Source: Candidatus Peregrinibacteria bacterium (GTDB lineage: Bacteria > Patescibacteriota > Gracilibacteria > UBA1369). From it: a stretch of DNA of 5,172 bases. Below, in pieces: positions 3,840-5,172 of this stretch. The first letter of the stretch is position 1. Each line of letters begins with the position of its first letter. The notes beneath the pieces are model-generated. The model did not search any database. It was given only the letters and a program-made list of their open reading frames with translations, and was not told where the DNA came from. The stretch lies in the NCBI GenBank assembly GCA_014729615.1, contig WJJQ01000123.1:1-5172 (forward strand), read 5' to 3'. A program made the position numbers and the translations under genes.

Positions 3840-5172
3840 AGTCTTTTTTTTGCCTCTTCTCCAATAACGGCCTTTACTCTTCTAATGCCGGAACCGACAC
3901 TTTCTTGTTTGGTGATTTTAAAAGCTTCAAGCTGACCGGTATGTTCAACATGTGGGCCACCGCATATTTCCAGTGAAAAATCACCAATTCTGTATAATTT
4001 AATTTTGTCTCCGTATTTATCTTCGAAAAGGCCAATGGCGCCGCGTTCTTTTGCTTCTTCCACAGAAGTCGTTTCGCACGTTACCGTCCAATCTTTTTTT
4101 ATTTGTTCATTGACCATGTCTTCAACTTGCTTTATTTGTTCTTCATTTAGTTTTTCAGGATAATTAAAGTCGAAACGCAGTCTTTCCGCTGTTATGTTGG
4201 ATCCTTTTTGCATAATATCTTCCCCGAACAAATTTCGTAAAGATTGATGCAGCAAGTGAGTGGCGGTATGTAGTTTTGTCGTTTCTTCACCATGATCGGC
4301 AAGTCCACCGGAAAATTTTTGCTCACTTCCGGCGCGTGATTTGGCCTGATGGTCTGCCAAGGCTTTATTGAATGAATCTCTGAATGAGCCGACTTCAATT
4401 TCGTATCCCATTTTTTTGAGTTCTTCCTCGATCATTTCAAGCGGGAAACCATATGTTTCATAAATAAAAAATGCAGCGGCACCGTCTGAAACGGGCTCGG
4501 ATTTATGAGCCGCATCTTCGCTCCATTTTTTACGCATTTCACGGATTCCCTGTAATATTGTTTTACCGAATTTTTCTTCTTCACGATCAAGTTCCAAAAG
4601 TATTCGGTCTTTATTTTTAGCCAGTTCAGGGTACACATCCTTATATATTTGAATGACCATTTCGGACAAAATATTTGTAAATTTACTTTCAATTCCAAGC
4701 TGTTTGCCGTGCCTGATCGCGCGTCTGATCAATCTGCGAAGCACGTATCCTTGATCGGTATTTGAAGGAGCGACACCCCAAGGATCCCCCAAAATAAAGG
4801 TAGCCGCGCGCATATGATCGGCAATGATTCTAAGAGACACAATATTTTCATTTGTTCTTTCAGCACCACTGATTTCCAGAACCTTATCCATTAAAGGTTT
4901 GAAAAGTTCGGTTTCAAAATGATTTGATTTTCCCTGTAAAATTGCCGTCACTCTTTCCAGTCCCATTCCCGTATCTACATTTTTTTGCTTTAAAGGTTCA
5001 AACGTTCCATCTTCTTTTTTAAAGTATTGCATGAACACGTCGTTCCAGATTTCGGTAAATCTTTTTTCATTTGAGTCCGGCCCTTCACCCGGTGCAATTT
5101 CACCGCCTTCGGTATCGTAAAACATTTCAGTGTCCGGTCCGCATGGCCCGGTTTGGCCGGCCGGCCCCCACC
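3836..5172 (-). CDS. alaS: Alanyl-tRNA synthetase, 5' end beyond window, lacking the C-terminal domain
   Basis: AlaRS attaches alanine to tRNA-Ala and hydrolyses mischarged Ser- or Gly-tRNA. The 444 residues visible start at the window edge with WGPAGQTGPCGPDTEMFYD, a signature of the class II catalytic core, followed by NVDTGMGLERV and the tRNA-recognition helices (for example YVLRRLIRRAIRHGKQLG). The editing domain is complete: HTATHLLH (4247-4270) gives the HxxxH zinc motif and CGGPH (3950-3964) the CxxxH motif. The protein ends straight after GSGIRRVKAVIGEEAKKRL, so the oligomerisation/C-Ala region (DHHA1) of typical 850-900 aa bacterial enzymes is missing. By comparison with E. coli numbering the full protein would be roughly 600 aa. 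No frameshift remnant of the missing domain is seen; the sequence after the stop is miaB. I believe shortened AlaRS proteins are common in CPR bacteria. Confidence 0.95.
   Translation of the reverse strand, partial: WGPAGQTGPCGPDTEMFYDTEGGEIAPGEGPDSNEKRFTEIWNDVFMQYFKKEDGTFEPLKQKNVDTGMGLERVTAILQGKSNHFETELFKPLMDKVLEISGAERTNENIVSLRIIADHMRAATFILGDPWGVAPSNTDQGYVLRRLIRRAIRHGKQLGIESKFTNILSEMVIQIYKDVYPELAKNKDRILLELDREEEKFGKTILQGIREMRKKWSEDAAHKSEPVSDGAAAFFIYETYGFPLEMIEEELKKMGYEIEVGSFRDSFNKALADHQAKSRAGSEQKFSGGLADHGEETTKLHTATHLLHQSLRNLFGEDIMQKGSNITAERLRFDFNYPEKLNEEQIKQVEDMVNEQIKKDWTVTCETTSVEEAKERGAIGLFEDKYGDKIKLYRIGDFSLEICGGPHVEHTGQLEAFKITKQESVGSGIRRVKAVIGEEAKKRL

Noticed and set aside
4192..4698. Short minus-strand frames within alaS (4192-4398 and 4432-4698)
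   Set aside because: They run in a shifted frame on the same strand as the well-supported alaS coding sequence and show no independent protein features.

Overview
The window reads as an AT-rich bacterial chromosome segment, most likely from a reduced-genome member of the Candidate Phyla Radiation (Patescibacteria). The arguments are indirect: an alanyl-tRNA synthetase that stops straight after the editing domain, a CPR-style beta-lactamase-fold protein, no Shine-Dalgarno sequence before any start, and compact gene packing. All reading frames are intact with TGA as stop, so the glycine-TGA code of SR1/Gracilibacteria is not needed.

Layout from left to right. Bases 1-131 (minus) are the start of enolase, cut by the window edge. 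Bases 138-316 are a divergent gap with GC-rich hairpin repeats. Bases 317-946 (plus) encode a metallo-beta-lactamase-fold protein that has lost almost all metal ligands, followed 7 nt later by tRNA-Arg(CCU) with an encoded CCA (954-1028). The same repeat family resumes at the base after the CCA and runs to about 1111, followed by a possible terminator and AT-rich sequence. Two unrecognised genes diverge from a 110-bp gap: a 102-aa protein (1236-1544, minus) and a 252-aa coiled-coil protein (1655-2413, plus). The gap holds a perfect 13-bp palindrome over a consensus -35 box. Then comes miaB (2472-3839, plus), which overlaps tail to tail by 4 nt with alaS (3836-5172, minus, cut at its 5' end).

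The recognisable genes are housekeeping: glycolysis (enolase), tRNA supply, tRNA position-37 modification (MiaB) and alanine charging (AlaRS). MiaB acts on tRNAs that read UNN codons, so the neighbouring tRNA-Arg is not expected to be its substrate.

I found no defence system, mobile-element gene, CRISPR array or biosynthetic cluster. The least ordinary items are the repeat family, whose hairpin stem shows a compensatory base-pair change and which carries five copies of the heptamer GCGAAGC, its position against a tRNA 3' end, the metal-site-dead MBL protein, and the AlaRS without a C-terminal domain.
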